64,000 nucleotides of DNA from Kytococcus schroeteri (lineage in GTDB: Bacteria > Actinomycetota > Actinomycetes > Actinomycetales > Dermatophilaceae), in assembly GCF_002847825.1 (NCBI RefSeq), contig NZ_PKIZ01000003.1:16085-80084 (forward strand), written 5' to 3'. Numbering within the stretch: the stretch's first letter is position 1; each line of letters begins with the position of its first letter. The notes under the pieces were generated by a model. That model did not search any database, was not told the DNA's origin, and was given only the letters and a program-made list of their open reading frames with translations. The position numbers and the translations under genes are program-made. Below are positions 34,456 to 43,110 of the stretch, in pieces.

Positions 34456-35523
34456 ATGGACTCCACCGTGTCGAGCACACCGTCCACCCTCCCCTCCCCG
34501 TCCGCCCGCCCGGCCACGTCCCCGTCCGCAGGCACCGCCCGCCCGGCACCCCGTGGCGGCGAACCACTGGCCCTGGTGGTGGGGGCATCGCGCGGGCTGG
34601 GCCTGCTCTGTGCCGAGCAGCTCATCCAGCACGGCCACCGCGTGGTGCTCTCCTCGCGCAGCCAGGAGTCCTTGGAGGCCGCCCGCGCCCAGCTGCTCGC
34701 CGAGCACCCCGAGGCCACCGTCGACATCGCCCCCTGCGACGTCTCCGACCGCCATGCCGTGACCGCGCTCGTCGAGGGTGTGGAGCGTGACCTCGGCCCC
34801 ATCGAGGTGCTGCTCACGGTGGCCGGCATCATCCAGGTGGGGCCCGCGCAGGCGATGACCCTGGAACACTTCGACCAGGCCGTCGGCACCATGCTCATGG
34901 GTCCGGTGAACGTGACGATGCAGGTGCTCCCGCACATGCGGCAGCGGGGACGCGGCCGCATCGGCACCGTCACCAGCGTCGGCGGCAAGGTGGCGCCCCC
35001 GCACCTGCTGCCCTACTCCACGGCCAAGTTCGGCGCCGTCGGCTTCAGCGAAGGCCTCACGGCCGAGCTGGCCGGCACCGGCGTCACGGCCACCACCATC
35101 GTGCCGGGCCTCATGCGCACCGGCTCGCACGACGCCGCCCTGTTCACCGGTGACGCGGCCCGGGAGTTCGCCTGGTTCGGCCCCTCGGCCTCGCTGCCCC
35201 TGCTGTCCATGGACGCCGAGCGCGCCGCCGAGAGGATGGTGCACGGCGTGCTGGAGGGTCACACGCACGTCATGCTCACCCCGGTGACCCAGGTGGGCTC
35301 GCGCGTGCACGGGCTGGCCCCCTCCTTCACCACCCGCCTCATGGGGTTGGTCAACCGGGTGCTGCCCGGCGCCGAGGCGGTCGACCCGCTGGGCCCCGGC
35401 ACCACCGTCGAGGGACGGGTGGCCCGCCAGGGACTGCGCGGCCGGGCCCGACGAGTGGTCGACGCCCTGACCACCCTCGGCGACCGGGCCGGGGAGTCCA
35501 CCAACGAGCGCACCGCGCGGTGA
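34456..35523 (+). CDS. Short-chain dehydrogenase (classical SDR)
   Basis: This 355-residue protein has a disordered Ser/Pro/Thr N-terminus of ~35 residues. The SDR core has LVVGASRGLGLLCAE, CDVSDRHAV, the Ser in VTSVGGKV, and the catalytic Tyr/Lys in PYSTAKFGAVGFSEG, followed by VPGLMRTG. The last ~70 residues extend beyond the core. The substrate is unknown. It is divergent from the zinc alcohol dehydrogenase and may share its regulation. Its 3' end meets the decayed AMIN-like gene. Confidence 0.85.
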   Translation: MDSTVSSTPSTLPSPSARPATSPSAGTARPAPRGGEPLALVVGASRGLGLLCAEQLIQHGHRVVLSSRSQESLEAARAQLLAEHPEATVDIAPCDVSDRHAVTALVEGVERDLGPIEVLLTVAGIIQVGPAQAMTLEHFDQAVGTMLMGPVNVTMQVLPHMRQRGRGRIGTVTSVGGKVAPPHLLPYSTAKFGAVGFSEGLTAELAGTGVTATTIVPGLMRTGSHDAALFTGDAAREFAWFGPSASLPLLSMDAERAAERMVHGVLEGHTHVMLTPVTQVGSRVHGLAPSFTTRLMGLVNRVLPGAEAVDPLGPGTTVEGRVARQGLRGRARRVVDALTTLGDRAGESTNERTAR

Positions 35524-35529
35524 CGCGAC

Positions 35530-35960
35530 GAGGGGCCCTCCCACGACGACACCAGGGCCACCTGGCGCAGCGTGCGGAATCCGGAGACGTTCACGGCGCG
35601 CATCGGGTTGGCCGGTGCCCAGGTGGGCACGACCCGGCCGTCCTTCCACACGTAGGCCGGCGAGCCGAGGTGCAGCTCGAGGAAGGCGCCGCCGTCCAAC
35701 GGCACCTTCTTGCCGCTGAAGTCGTTGTGCACGGCGCCCACATAGCGCACGTCGTAGGAGACGTCCTCGCGCTTCACTCGACCCAGGTCGAACACGACGC
35801 GGTCGGTGCAGGTGTGCCGGGTGGCGCGGGCGCCGTCGAGTTAGGAGCCGGAGTCGATGCCGGGCCAGTCGCGCTGCGTGGCACCGGATCCCCACGGGCG
35901 GCTCACGCAGGTGGTGGCGGCGGTGTCGCCGGACTGGCCTGCGGAGGCCGTGGTACCCCC
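35530..35960 (-). pseudogene. Remnant of an AMIN-like secreted or lipoprotein gene, in-frame stop
   Basis: Reading leftward, one frame gives WGSGATQRDWPGIDSGS, then TAA at 35841-35843, then ARATRHTCTDRVVFDLGRV and AFLELHLGSPAYVWKDGRVV. The VVFDL and AFLELHL segments resemble the AMIN-like domain of actinobacterial lipoproteins. The frame is the same on both sides of the stop, so one nonsense change interrupts it. The 5' signal sequence is missing and the 3' end runs into the SDR gene without the usual domain ending. The limits are approximate. Nothing else was seen in 35524-36012. Confidence 0.6.
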
Positions 35961-36012
35961 CCGGCCGCGACCGCCCGTGGCCGGACACCGCCCCATCGGG
36001 CACCATCTCCCC

Positions 36013-37242
36013 ATGCAGACCGTGAGCGCCGAGGCCCTGGAGTCCCGACTGTCCGCCCTGCCGGGCACCCCCCGCATCGTGGCCAGCGGCAACATGTGCG
36101 TGCCGTGGGAGGCCGTGGCCGTGGCCGACCGGGCCTGCGCGCAGTACGTGCTCAACGTGCTCAACGGCCCGCCCGGCCTGCCGGACCGTGAGGGCGTCAC
36201 CGTCGAGACCTCCTTCGTGGGCCCCGGTCAGCGCCGCCACCCCCGCCTGCGCTACGTGCCCAGCCGCCTCTCGATGGTGCCCCTGCTGTTCAGCAGCACC
36301 CTGCCGCCGGACGTGGTGCTGGCCCACTGCGCCCCGCCCCGCGACGGCCAGCTGAGCCTGGGGCTGGAGACCAACATCATGCCCGCGGCCATCGAGGCGT
36401 GCCGGGCCCGCGGCGGGCTGGTGGTGGCCGTGGTCAACCCGCGGATGCCGTACGCCTACGGCGACGCGCAGGTGCCGGTGGAGCACGTGGACCTGGCCCT
36501 GGAGGTGGACGCCCCGCTGGCCGCCCACGACGGCGCACCGGCCACGGACGAGGCGGGGCGCGTCATCGGCGAGCGCGTGGCGGCCCTCATCGGCGACGGC
36601 GCCACGCTGCAGATGGGCATCGGTGCGGTGCCTGACTCCGTGCTGGCCAATCTCACCGGCCGCCGCGACCTGCGCATCTGGACCGAGATGTTCAGCGACG
36701 GCGTGCTCGAGCTGCACCGACAGGGCGCCCTGGACCCGGAGGCGCCCATCACGTCGTCCTTCTGCTTCGGGTCCACCGAGCTCTACGACTGGGTGGACGG
36801 CAACCCGCAGGTGCGCATGCTCCGCACGGAGAAGACCAACGACCCGGGGCGCATCGCGCAGCAGCGGGCCATGACCTCCATCAACGCCGCCCTGGAGGTG
36901 GACCTCTTCGGCCAGGCCAACGCCTCGCGCATCGACGCGCACATCCACTCGGGCTTCGGCGGGCAGACCGACTTCATCGTGGGCGCGCTGCACTCGGCGG
37001 GCGGGCAGAGCTTCATCGGGCTGCGCTCGTGGCACCCGCGGGCAGACGTGTCCACGGTGGTGCCGCTGCTCGACGAGCCGGTGACCAGCTTCCAGCAGAC
37101 GGCCGTCGTCACCGAGCAGGGCGTGGCGCGGCTGTGGGGTCTCTCGGAGCGGGAGCAGGCGGCCGGCATCATCGAGAACGCGGCGCACCCCAGCGTGCGC
37201 GAGGAGCTGTGGGAGGAGGCCCGCCACATGGGCCTGGCCTGA
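36013..37242 (+). CDS. Acetyl-CoA hydrolase / 4-hydroxybutyrate-type CoA-transferase
   Basis: This 409-residue protein has the two-domain CoA-transferase layout: GNMCVPWEAVAVADRA near the start, MGIGAVPDSVLANLTGR in the middle, LRIWTEMFSDGVLELH with the likely catalytic Glu, and SGFGGQTDFIVGALHSAGG near residue 310. Family members move CoA between acetate and other acids or hydrolyse acetyl-CoA. The acceptor is unknown and no pathway neighbours are present. ATG 36013 is used; longer in-frame starts overlap the decayed gene. Confidence 0.85.
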   Translation: MQTVSAEALESRLSALPGTPRIVASGNMCVPWEAVAVADRACAQYVLNVLNGPPGLPDREGVTVETSFVGPGQRRHPRLRYVPSRLSMVPLLFSSTLPPDVVLAHCAPPRDGQLSLGLETNIMPAAIEACRARGGLVVAVVNPRMPYAYGDAQVPVEHVDLALEVDAPLAAHDGAPATDEAGRVIGERVAALIGDGATLQMGIGAVPDSVLANLTGRRDLRIWTEMFSDGVLELHRQGALDPEAPITSSFCFGSTELYDWVDGNPQVRMLRTEKTNDPGRIAQQRAMTSINAALEVDLFGQANASRIDAHIHSGFGGQTDFIVGALHSAGGQSFIGLRSWHPRADVSTVVPLLDEPVTSFQQTAVVTEQGVARLWGLSEREQAAGIIENAAHPSVREELWEEARHMGLA

Positions 37243-37277
37243 GCACCGGCTCCCCGGGCCCGATGGGGGCGCGCCCC

Positions 37278-37778
37278 TCAGCGCGGGTGGATGCCCGCCT
37301 GTCGCGCAGCCACCCGCCACAGCTCCGATGCTGCGTCGGCCGCCTCGTCCTCGCGGGCGGGCACGTCCTCCAGCTCGCCCCGCTCGGCCTCCACGGCGCG
37401 GCCGAGCCCCCAGAGCAGCCGGTCCCACACCAGTCCCCGGGCCACGAGCGCCGCGGCCACGTCCTGCTGCGGCCCGTCCACCACCCCGGCGGGCAGGGCG
37501 TGCTGCACGGTGAGCACCGTCTGCCCGCCGTCACGGGCCAGGTCCGCGGCCACCCAGGAGGTCACCCCGTCCACCTCCAGGCTGCCGCGCCAGCCCTCGG
37601 GGTCCAGCAGCTCGTCGGCACGCGCACCGGTACTGGCCACGGCCTGCTGCCAGTGGGGCCACACCGTGCGCGGCACCCCGGGCACCACGCGAGAGAGGGA
37701 GAGCACCCAGCCCTCGCCCAGGGGCTCCACCCGACGGGTCACGGCGTCCACGTGCTGCACGGCATCCATGGCGGACAT
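37278..37778 (-). CDS. SRPBCC-like protein (AHSA1/START superfamily), tentative
   Basis: This ~166-residue protein follows the AHSA1-like pattern loosely: an opening strand RRVEPLGEGWVLSLSR, a proline-Trp helix PRTVWPHWQQAV, and paired strands GWRGSLEVDGVTSWV and GGQTVLTVQHAL before a long C-terminal helix. Such domains bind hydrophobic ligands or act as co-chaperones. ATG 37778 is preferred because the codons up to the alternative ATG at 37826 have unusually AT-rich third positions. The upstream -10-like TACTAT on the opposite strand probably serves the next gene. Confidence 0.5.
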   Translation of the reverse strand: MSAMDAVQHVDAVTRRVEPLGEGWVLSLSRVVPGVPRTVWPHWQQAVASTGARADELLDPEGWRGSLEVDGVTSWVAADLARDGGQTVLTVQHALPAGVVDGPQQDVAAALVARGLVWDRLLWGLGRAVEAERGELEDVPAREDEAADAASELWRVAARQAGIHPR

Positions 37779-37894
37779 GGTCGCACCGGATGGACATGGG
37801 TACACGTGTTGCATGTGCTCGTTCATCTGTACTATCCTTGGGTCAAGGGCACGGGCTTACCGCGCCGGGCGCACGAGGGTCACGGGGGGTGATC

Positions 37895-39433
37895 ATGGGG
37901 ATCTCGCACACCACGGCAGGGCCGGGGGTGGATGCCGCGCGGCAGGCGGCGGACCGGGCGCGACCGTCGGTGGACGATGCACGTGCCGCCCTCGCGGAGG
38001 CCCACCGAGCCACCGACCAGTTGCTGCAGACCCTGTCGTCGCTCGCTCCCACCGCGCCGGGCGTGGACGCCGCAGCGCTGGGCTCCCTCTCGGCGGAGGT
38101 GAACCGAGCCGTCAACCGGTTGGAGTCCGCCCGTCTGCGGGTGGGGCACCTCATGGCGGGATGTCGCGAGCGCGGTGGTTCGACGCTGCTGGACGAGGGG
38201 CAGTTCTTCGCCCGGGACGGGCAGCGGGACCCGGCGGCTGCCCGCAAGGACGCCCACCTGGCCCGCGAGCTCGGCAACGGCCCCGTGGCGCCCGTGGGGC
38301 GAGAGAGCCTGGCCACGACGGGCAGGACGGCGGGTGACCCGGAGGTGCCGGACGATGCGGAGAGGATGGCCGCACGGAGGCGAACGCCTGCGGGGCGGGC
38401 GTTCGACGAAGGACTCATCAGCCGGCAGCACGTGGACGTCATCCTGGCGACGCTGCGCGAGCTCCCCGAGGACGTCACGGCAGCGGAACGCGAGGAGATC
38501 GAGCGCGACCTGACCCGATCGGCCCATCGCCTCTCCCCGGCCTCGCTCCGGGCAGCGGGGCGGCGGGTGCTGGCGGCCGTGGGCCGCACCCGGCGACAGG
38601 TGGACGAGCACGAGAACGACCTGCTGCACCGTCAGGAGGAAGCCGCATGGCAGGCCACCCGGGCCACGATCACGCACCGCGCCGACGGCACCTCCGTGCT
38701 GCACGCCGTCCTGCCGACCCTCCAGGCCATGGCCCTGGAACGGGTGCTGCAGGCGATGGCGTCGCCGGCTCGTCGCACCCGTCCCGCCGCGGTGCTGGGG
38801 CGGTCGCGGACCGACGAGGAGTCCCGCGACCAGCAGCTGGACCTGTGGCACGAGCGGGGCCTGGCCCTGGCCGAGCTCGTCGAGCGGCTGCCGACCGAGC
38901 ACCTGCACCAGAAGGTCGCCGCCACCGTCGTGGTCCACACCGACCTGGAGACCCTGCGGGGAGAGGCCGAACGGGCCGGGGTGACCGACAGCGCCCACCG
39001 CCTCTCGGCAGGGGAGGTCCGGCGGATCGCGGCACAGGCCGGCATCGTCCCCAGCGTGCTGGGTGGCGAGAGCATGCCGCTGGACCTGGGGCGGCAACGG
39101 CGCTTCTTCTCCGATGCGCAACGAGTGGCGCTCTCCCGGGTGTACGACGAGTGCGCCGCCGAGGGGTGTGATCGCCCGTTCGCCTGGTGTCAGGTGCATC
39201 ACGACCAGCCGTGGGCAGCCCGACGCGGGTCACCCGGCGACCGGGGTGGCGACAGGTCGCCGCGGGGTGGGCCACCGACCGGCAGGTCGCCGCGGGGGTC
39301 GACGGACCTGGCCAATGCCATCCCCCTGTGCGGCCGGCACAACCGCATGGTGGAGCACCCCGGGGTGCAGCACACCGTGACGCGCGACGCGTCCGGTCGG
39401 GCGACCGTGCACCTGACCCGGGGGACGCGGTGA
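37895..39433 (+). CDS. DUF222 / HNH endonuclease-domain protein
   Basis: This 512-residue protein has an N-terminal DUF222 helical region and a C-terminal HNH domain: a first Cys pair region CAAEGCDRPF, then WCQVHHDQPW, an insert of ~30 Gly/Arg/Pro-rich residues, then STDLANAIPLCGRHN. This family is present in many copies in actinobacterial genomes; activity and role are not settled. The insert between the two halves of the HNH motif is encoded by partially repeated DNA (39236-39300). The final HNH His-His is His-Asn here. GTG at 37889 is an alternative start. Confidence 0.85.
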   Translation: MGISHTTAGPGVDAARQAADRARPSVDDARAALAEAHRATDQLLQTLSSLAPTAPGVDAAALGSLSAEVNRAVNRLESARLRVGHLMAGCRERGGSTLLDEGQFFARDGQRDPAAARKDAHLARELGNGPVAPVGRESLATTGRTAGDPEVPDDAERMAARRRTPAGRAFDEGLISRQHVDVILATLRELPEDVTAAEREEIERDLTRSAHRLSPASLRAAGRRVLAAVGRTRRQVDEHENDLLHRQEEAAWQATRATITHRADGTSVLHAVLPTLQAMALERVLQAMASPARRTRPAAVLGRSRTDEESRDQQLDLWHERGLALAELVERLPTEHLHQKVAATVVVHTDLETLRGEAERAGVTDSAHRLSAGEVRRIAAQAGIVPSVLGGESMPLDLGRQRRFFSDAQRVALSRVYDECAAEGCDRPFAWCQVHHDQPWAARRGSPGDRGGDRSPRGGPPTGRSPRGSTDLANAIPLCGRHNRMVEHPGVQHTVTRDASGRATVHLTRGTR

Positions 39434-39564
39434 GTGCCCTGCCGCCGGTGGACGTCACGGGGGTGGACGTCATGGCGGTGGCGAACCCCCTGCGATGCCG
39501 GTCGTGGCCAGATCGTGCCGTGCCAAGTCGTGTTGTGGGGCGCGGTCCGGGACCGTGGACCTGC

Positions 39565-39570
39565 GAGACT
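39565..39570 (+). promoter_or_regulatory. Possible -10 box of the glutaminase gene (leaderless)
   Basis: GAGACT ends 6 bases before the ATG at 39577. Three other genes have the same spacing with a G-initial hexamer. Confidence 0.35.
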
Positions 39571-39576
39571 CGCGGC

Positions 39577-41472
39577 ATGGCCGAGCCGACCCCGCACACG
39601 CCCCTGACCGACCTGCTGGTCCGCGTGCACGACCACTTCCTGCCCCATACCGAGGGGGAGGTGGCTGCGTTCGCGCAGGCGGTCGGCGGGGTGGACGCCG
39701 ACGACTTCGGCCTGGCCCTGACCACCGTGGACGGCCACACCTACTCGGTGGGCCAGGACGAGCGGTCCTTCGCCATCCAGTCCATCTCCAAGGCGTTCAC
39801 CTACGCCATCGCGCTCACCGACTCCGGGTTCGAGGCGGTGGACGCCGTCATCGACGTGGAGCCCTCCGGCGAGGCGTTCAACGAGATCTCCCTGCAGGAG
39901 GGCACCGGGCGGCCGTCCAACGCCCTCATCAACGCCGGCGCCATCGCCGCCACCTCGCTGGTGGCCGGCTCGTCCTCCAACCCGCACGACGAGGGCTCGG
40001 TGGCCCGGGGCGACACGCGCCGCGACCGCCTGGTGCGCGGCTACTCCCGCATGGCCGGACGCGCGCTGGAGGTGGACGAGGAGGTGCTGGCCTTCGAGCG
40101 GGAGGACGGCGACCGCAACCTGGCCCTGGCCCACCTCATGCGCAGCTTCGACCTGGTCACCGAGGCCCCCGAGGCCGTGGCCGACGACTACTTCGCTGCC
40201 TGCTCCATCCTCGTGACCGTCCGCGACCTCTCGATGATGGCGGCGTTGTTGGCCACCGGCGGCGTGCACCCGCAGACCGGCGAGCGCGTGCTCGACGAGG
40301 CCGTGGTGGAGCGCGTGCTGGGCGTCATGAGCACCTGCGGCATGTACGACGACGCCGGCGAGTGGATGGTGCGCGTGGGTCTGCCGGCCAAGTCCGGGGT
40401 GGGCGGCGGCATCCTCGTGGTGGTGCCCGGGCAGGCCGGGTTCGCGGTGTACTCCCCGCGGCTGGACCGCCACGGCAACTCCGAGCGCGGCGTGCTGGCC
40501 TGCGAGGCGCTCTCGGCCCAGCTGGACCTGCACCTCATGCACGGCGTGCGCGAGCCCCACTCGGCGGTGCGCGTGACCTACCCGGTGACGGCGGTGCCCA
40601 GCGGGGTGCGCCGCCCGCCGGCGGCCGCCACCGTGCTCGAGCGCGTGGGCCACCGGGGGCGCGTCATCGAGGTGCAGGGGGCGCTCACCTTCGGGGCCGC
40701 GGAGTCGGTGATGCGGGAGCTCTGCTCGCTGCAGGAGGTCGATGCGGTGCTGCTGGACGTCCGGCGCGTCACCGTGGTGCCGCAGTTCGCCCGGGAGGGG
40801 CTGGCCGCCGTGGCGCGTGGCATGGCCGATGCCGGGCGCGTGCTGGTGCTCGTGGACGACCCGGACCGCGGCCTGGCGGGCGACGCGGTGCGGGTGGTGG
40901 CGCGGCGCCGCGTCGGCGTCGAGGCGGTGGAGAACCTGCTGCTGGAGCGGCACGGTGGACCCGGCCTGGACCTCGAGGAGGTGGAGGTGGGCGACGTGGG
41001 CGTCGTCTCCACCCTCGACGCCGCCGACGCCAAGGCCCTGCACGCCCGCATGGAGTCGCGCCACTACGCCGCCGGGGAGGTGGTGATCCGCGAGGGCGAC
41101 CCCTTCGTGGGCATCCACCTCATCACCAGCGGCACCGTGGAGACCACCTCCGGGGCGGCCGGGGCGGCCGGCGACGAGCAGGACGTGGCCGACCCCACCA
41201 CGCGCGGCCCGGAGCTGCGGCGGCTGGCGGTGCTGGGCCCGGGCCACAGCTTCGGCGAGTTCGGCCTGGTGGGCGACGGCCGGCACGCGGCCACGGTGAC
41301 CGCCCGCGAGGAGCTGCAGACCTGGCTGCTCTCCCCGGAGGTCCTGCGCCAGCTGGAGGTGGAGGACTCCGGCCTGGCCCTGCGGCTCTGGCAGGCCATC
41401 ACCCGGGAGGCCTTCACCCGCGTGCGCGCACAGATGGAGGAGCTGGCGGCCGCCGCCGCCCACGCCGGCTGA
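39577..41472 (+). CDS. glsA: Glutaminase A fused to STAS and cyclic-nucleotide-binding domains
   Basis: This 631-residue protein has a beta-lactamase-like glutaminase domain (1-~325) with the SxxK nucleophile in FAIQSISKAFTY, EPSGEAFNEISLQ, RPSNALINAGAIA and KSGVGGGILVVVPG. It hydrolyses glutamine to glutamate and ammonia. Residues ~345-445 form a STAS-like domain and ~480-610 a cNMP-binding fold with AGEVVIREGDPFVGIHLI and GHSFGEFGLVGDGRHAATV. The fusion suggests allosteric control by a nucleotide or by a partner protein. The key cNMP arginine seems to be in GRHAA. A short insert in the cNMP domain (GAAGAAGDEQD) is low complexity. Confidence 0.9.
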   Translation: MAEPTPHTPLTDLLVRVHDHFLPHTEGEVAAFAQAVGGVDADDFGLALTTVDGHTYSVGQDERSFAIQSISKAFTYAIALTDSGFEAVDAVIDVEPSGEAFNEISLQEGTGRPSNALINAGAIAATSLVAGSSSNPHDEGSVARGDTRRDRLVRGYSRMAGRALEVDEEVLAFEREDGDRNLALAHLMRSFDLVTEAPEAVADDYFAACSILVTVRDLSMMAALLATGGVHPQTGERVLDEAVVERVLGVMSTCGMYDDAGEWMVRVGLPAKSGVGGGILVVVPGQAGFAVYSPRLDRHGNSERGVLACEALSAQLDLHLMHGVREPHSAVRVTYPVTAVPSGVRRPPAAATVLERVGHRGRVIEVQGALTFGAAESVMRELCSLQEVDAVLLDVRRVTVVPQFAREGLAAVARGMADAGRVLVLVDDPDRGLAGDAVRVVARRRVGVEAVENLLLERHGGPGLDLEEVEVGDVGVVSTLDAADAKALHARMESRHYAAGEVVIREGDPFVGIHLITSGTVETTSGAAGAAGDEQDVADPTTRGPELRRLAVLGPGHSFGEFGLVGDGRHAATVTAREELQTWLLSPEVLRQLEVEDSGLALRLWQAITREAFTRVRAQMEELAAAAAHAG

Positions 41473-41480
41473 CGGGCACC

Positions 41481-42347
41481 TCAGCCCCGGCCGGTCTCCC
41501 CAGGCACCGGGCCAGCGGCCACCGCGGCGCGCACCATCGCGGCCAACCGGGTGGGCTGGTCGCGCATCACCAGGTGGCCGCTGTCGGGCACCACCACGGT
41601 GCGGATGCGGGGCAGCGGCTCCTCGGGGCGGGTCCGCCGCAGCTCCACCCGGTGCCGCTGGGCGAGGTGGCGCTGCCGCCGCACCCACCGCCGCGAGCCG
41701 GGCTCCCACGGGCGGGCGGCCACCACCAGCACCATCGGCACCGCAGGCAGGGGAAGCACCCGGCGCAGCCGCAGCAGCTCGGCAGCCATGCGGGTGTACC
41801 CGGCGTCCTCCAGCAGGGCGGACCGCACCCGGCGCCCCACCAGGGGCAGCCAGCCCAGCCCGGCCGCCAGGGCGTGGCGCAGGTCGTCCTCCACGGGCCA
41901 CCGGAGGCGTGGGTCCTCCTCCACGGAGCCGTCCACGGCCACGAGCCCGGCCACCCGGTGCGGGTCGCTGCGCAGGTACGCCTCGGCCATGAAGCGCGCC
42001 ATCGAGTGCGCCACGAGCCACACCCGCGCGGGGTCGGGCACCACCTCGTGCACCACCCGGCGCAGGTGGGCCACCTCGTCGTGGAGGTGCGGCTCGGCCA
42101 CCCGCTCGGCACGGGCCCGCCCCAGCCCCGGCCGGTCGTAGCGCACCACACGGTGGTCGCGGGCCAGGTCGGCCGCCACCTCGTCCCACGCCTCAGCGCC
42201 CATGCCGAGGCCCGGCATCAGCACCACCCACGGCCCGTGCTCCCCCTGCACCTCCGCGGCCAGGTCCGTGGCACGGGGTCCGGTGTCGCGGGCTCCCCTC
42301 ACGCGGCCAGCCCGTTCCTGACGCCGTGCGGCGCGCCACCTCTCCAT
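41481..42347 (-). CDS. Alpha/beta hydrolase with atypical nucleophile elbow
   Basis: This 288-residue cytoplasmic protein has the hydrolase opening VVLMPGLGMGAEAWDEV, RYDRPGLGRA, and a late His in VVVPDSGHLVMRDQP. The elbow reads VAHSMARF, where GHSxGG is usual, so the glycines flanking the nucleophile Ser are both replaced by Ala. It may be a slow hydrolase or non-enzymatic. A GACACT box ends 6 bases upstream of the ATG. Confidence 0.72.
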   Translation of the reverse strand: MERWRAARRQERAGRVRGARDTGPRATDLAAEVQGEHGPWVVLMPGLGMGAEAWDEVAADLARDHRVVRYDRPGLGRARAERVAEPHLHDEVAHLRRVVHEVVPDPARVWLVAHSMARFMAEAYLRSDPHRVAGLVAVDGSVEEDPRLRWPVEDDLRHALAAGLGWLPLVGRRVRSALLEDAGYTRMAAELLRLRRVLPLPAVPMVLVVAARPWEPGSRRWVRRQRHLAQRHRVELRRTRPEEPLPRIRTVVVPDSGHLVMRDQPTRLAAMVRAAVAAGPVPGETGRG

Positions 42348-42353
42348 GGCACC

Positions 42354-42359
42354 AGTGTC
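42354..42359 (-). promoter_or_regulatory. Possible -10 box of the hydrolase gene (leaderless)
   Basis: GACACT on the minus strand ends 6 bases before the ATG at 42347. It overlaps the stop region of the DUF998 gene. Confidence 0.35.
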
Positions 42360-43110
42360 ACCCCTGCCCGGGACCCCCGCCCGCCCGATCGTCCTCGACC
42401 CACCACCGGCCGGCCCCCCAGCCCGTCCCGACGGCGAACACCACCCACCACGCCACGGTCCCCAGCAGCTGCACCCGCTGCGCCAGCCCGGGCACCGTGA
42501 GCACCTCGCCCACGCGCGCGGCCCCCGGTGCCAGGCAGGCGAGCTGCCAGCCCAGGGTCGCCAGCATCACGCCCACCAGCACCAGCAGCACCCGTGCCCC
42601 GGGACGGCCCCGGCGCAGCGCTGCCAGGGACAGCGCGGCCGCGGCCACTCCCAGCGCCGTCCCGGCCACCGACGAGCTCACCGAGTGCGCGGTGTGCGTC
42701 CACGGCAGCGTCCCCGCCTGCTCGGCGGCCAGGCAGGCGGCGTCCACCGTGCTGGCACAGGCCATGGGCAGCAGCGCATCGGCCACTGTGGCCGCCCCGA
42801 ACACCCCGGCGGCCACCACACCCAGACCACGCAGGTCACGTCGCAGTCCGCCCCGGCGAGCCACCAGCCCGACCCAGAGCACCATCAGCGCCCCCGCCAG
42901 CACGTCGCCGGCCCGGACGAACCAGGCGTGGGGCTGGTCCTGCGCCCCCAGCTCGCTGGCCCAGCTGTGCCACGGCGACAGGTCCGAGAACGGCCCGGCC
43001 ACCAGCCAGGACGACCAGGCCGCCATCGCCAGCAGGGGCAGCCCGGCCGCCCACCACGGCACGGCGCGGTGTCCCCCACCCGATGCGGGCACCCGGCGCG
43101 CGCCGCTCAC
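42358..43110 (-). CDS. DUF998-family membrane protein
   Basis: This 250-residue protein begins at GTG 43110, overlapping the lysX stop by GTGA, so translation is coupled to LysX. It has about six membrane spans and the family features FSDLSPWHSWASELGA and TLPWTHTAHSVSSSVAGT. Its function is unknown. Coupling with a lipid-modifying enzyme suggests a membrane-lipid role, but this is inference. Confidence 0.75.
   Translation of the reverse strand: MSGARRVPASGGGHRAVPWWAAGLPLLAMAAWSSWLVAGPFSDLSPWHSWASELGAQDQPHAWFVRAGDVLAGALMVLWVGLVARRGGLRRDLRGLGVVAAGVFGAATVADALLPMACASTVDAACLAAEQAGTLPWTHTAHSVSSSVAGTALGVAAAALSLAALRRGRPGARVLLVLVGVMLATLGWQLACLAPGAARVGEVLTVPGLAQRVQLLGTVAWWVVFAVGTGWGAGRWWVEDDRAGGGPGQG

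Noticed and set aside
37895..39433. HNH-domain gene considered as part of a mobile element
   Set aside because: No inverted repeats, target duplication, integrase or phage genes are nearby. DUF222-HNH genes are common chromosomal genes in actinobacteria.
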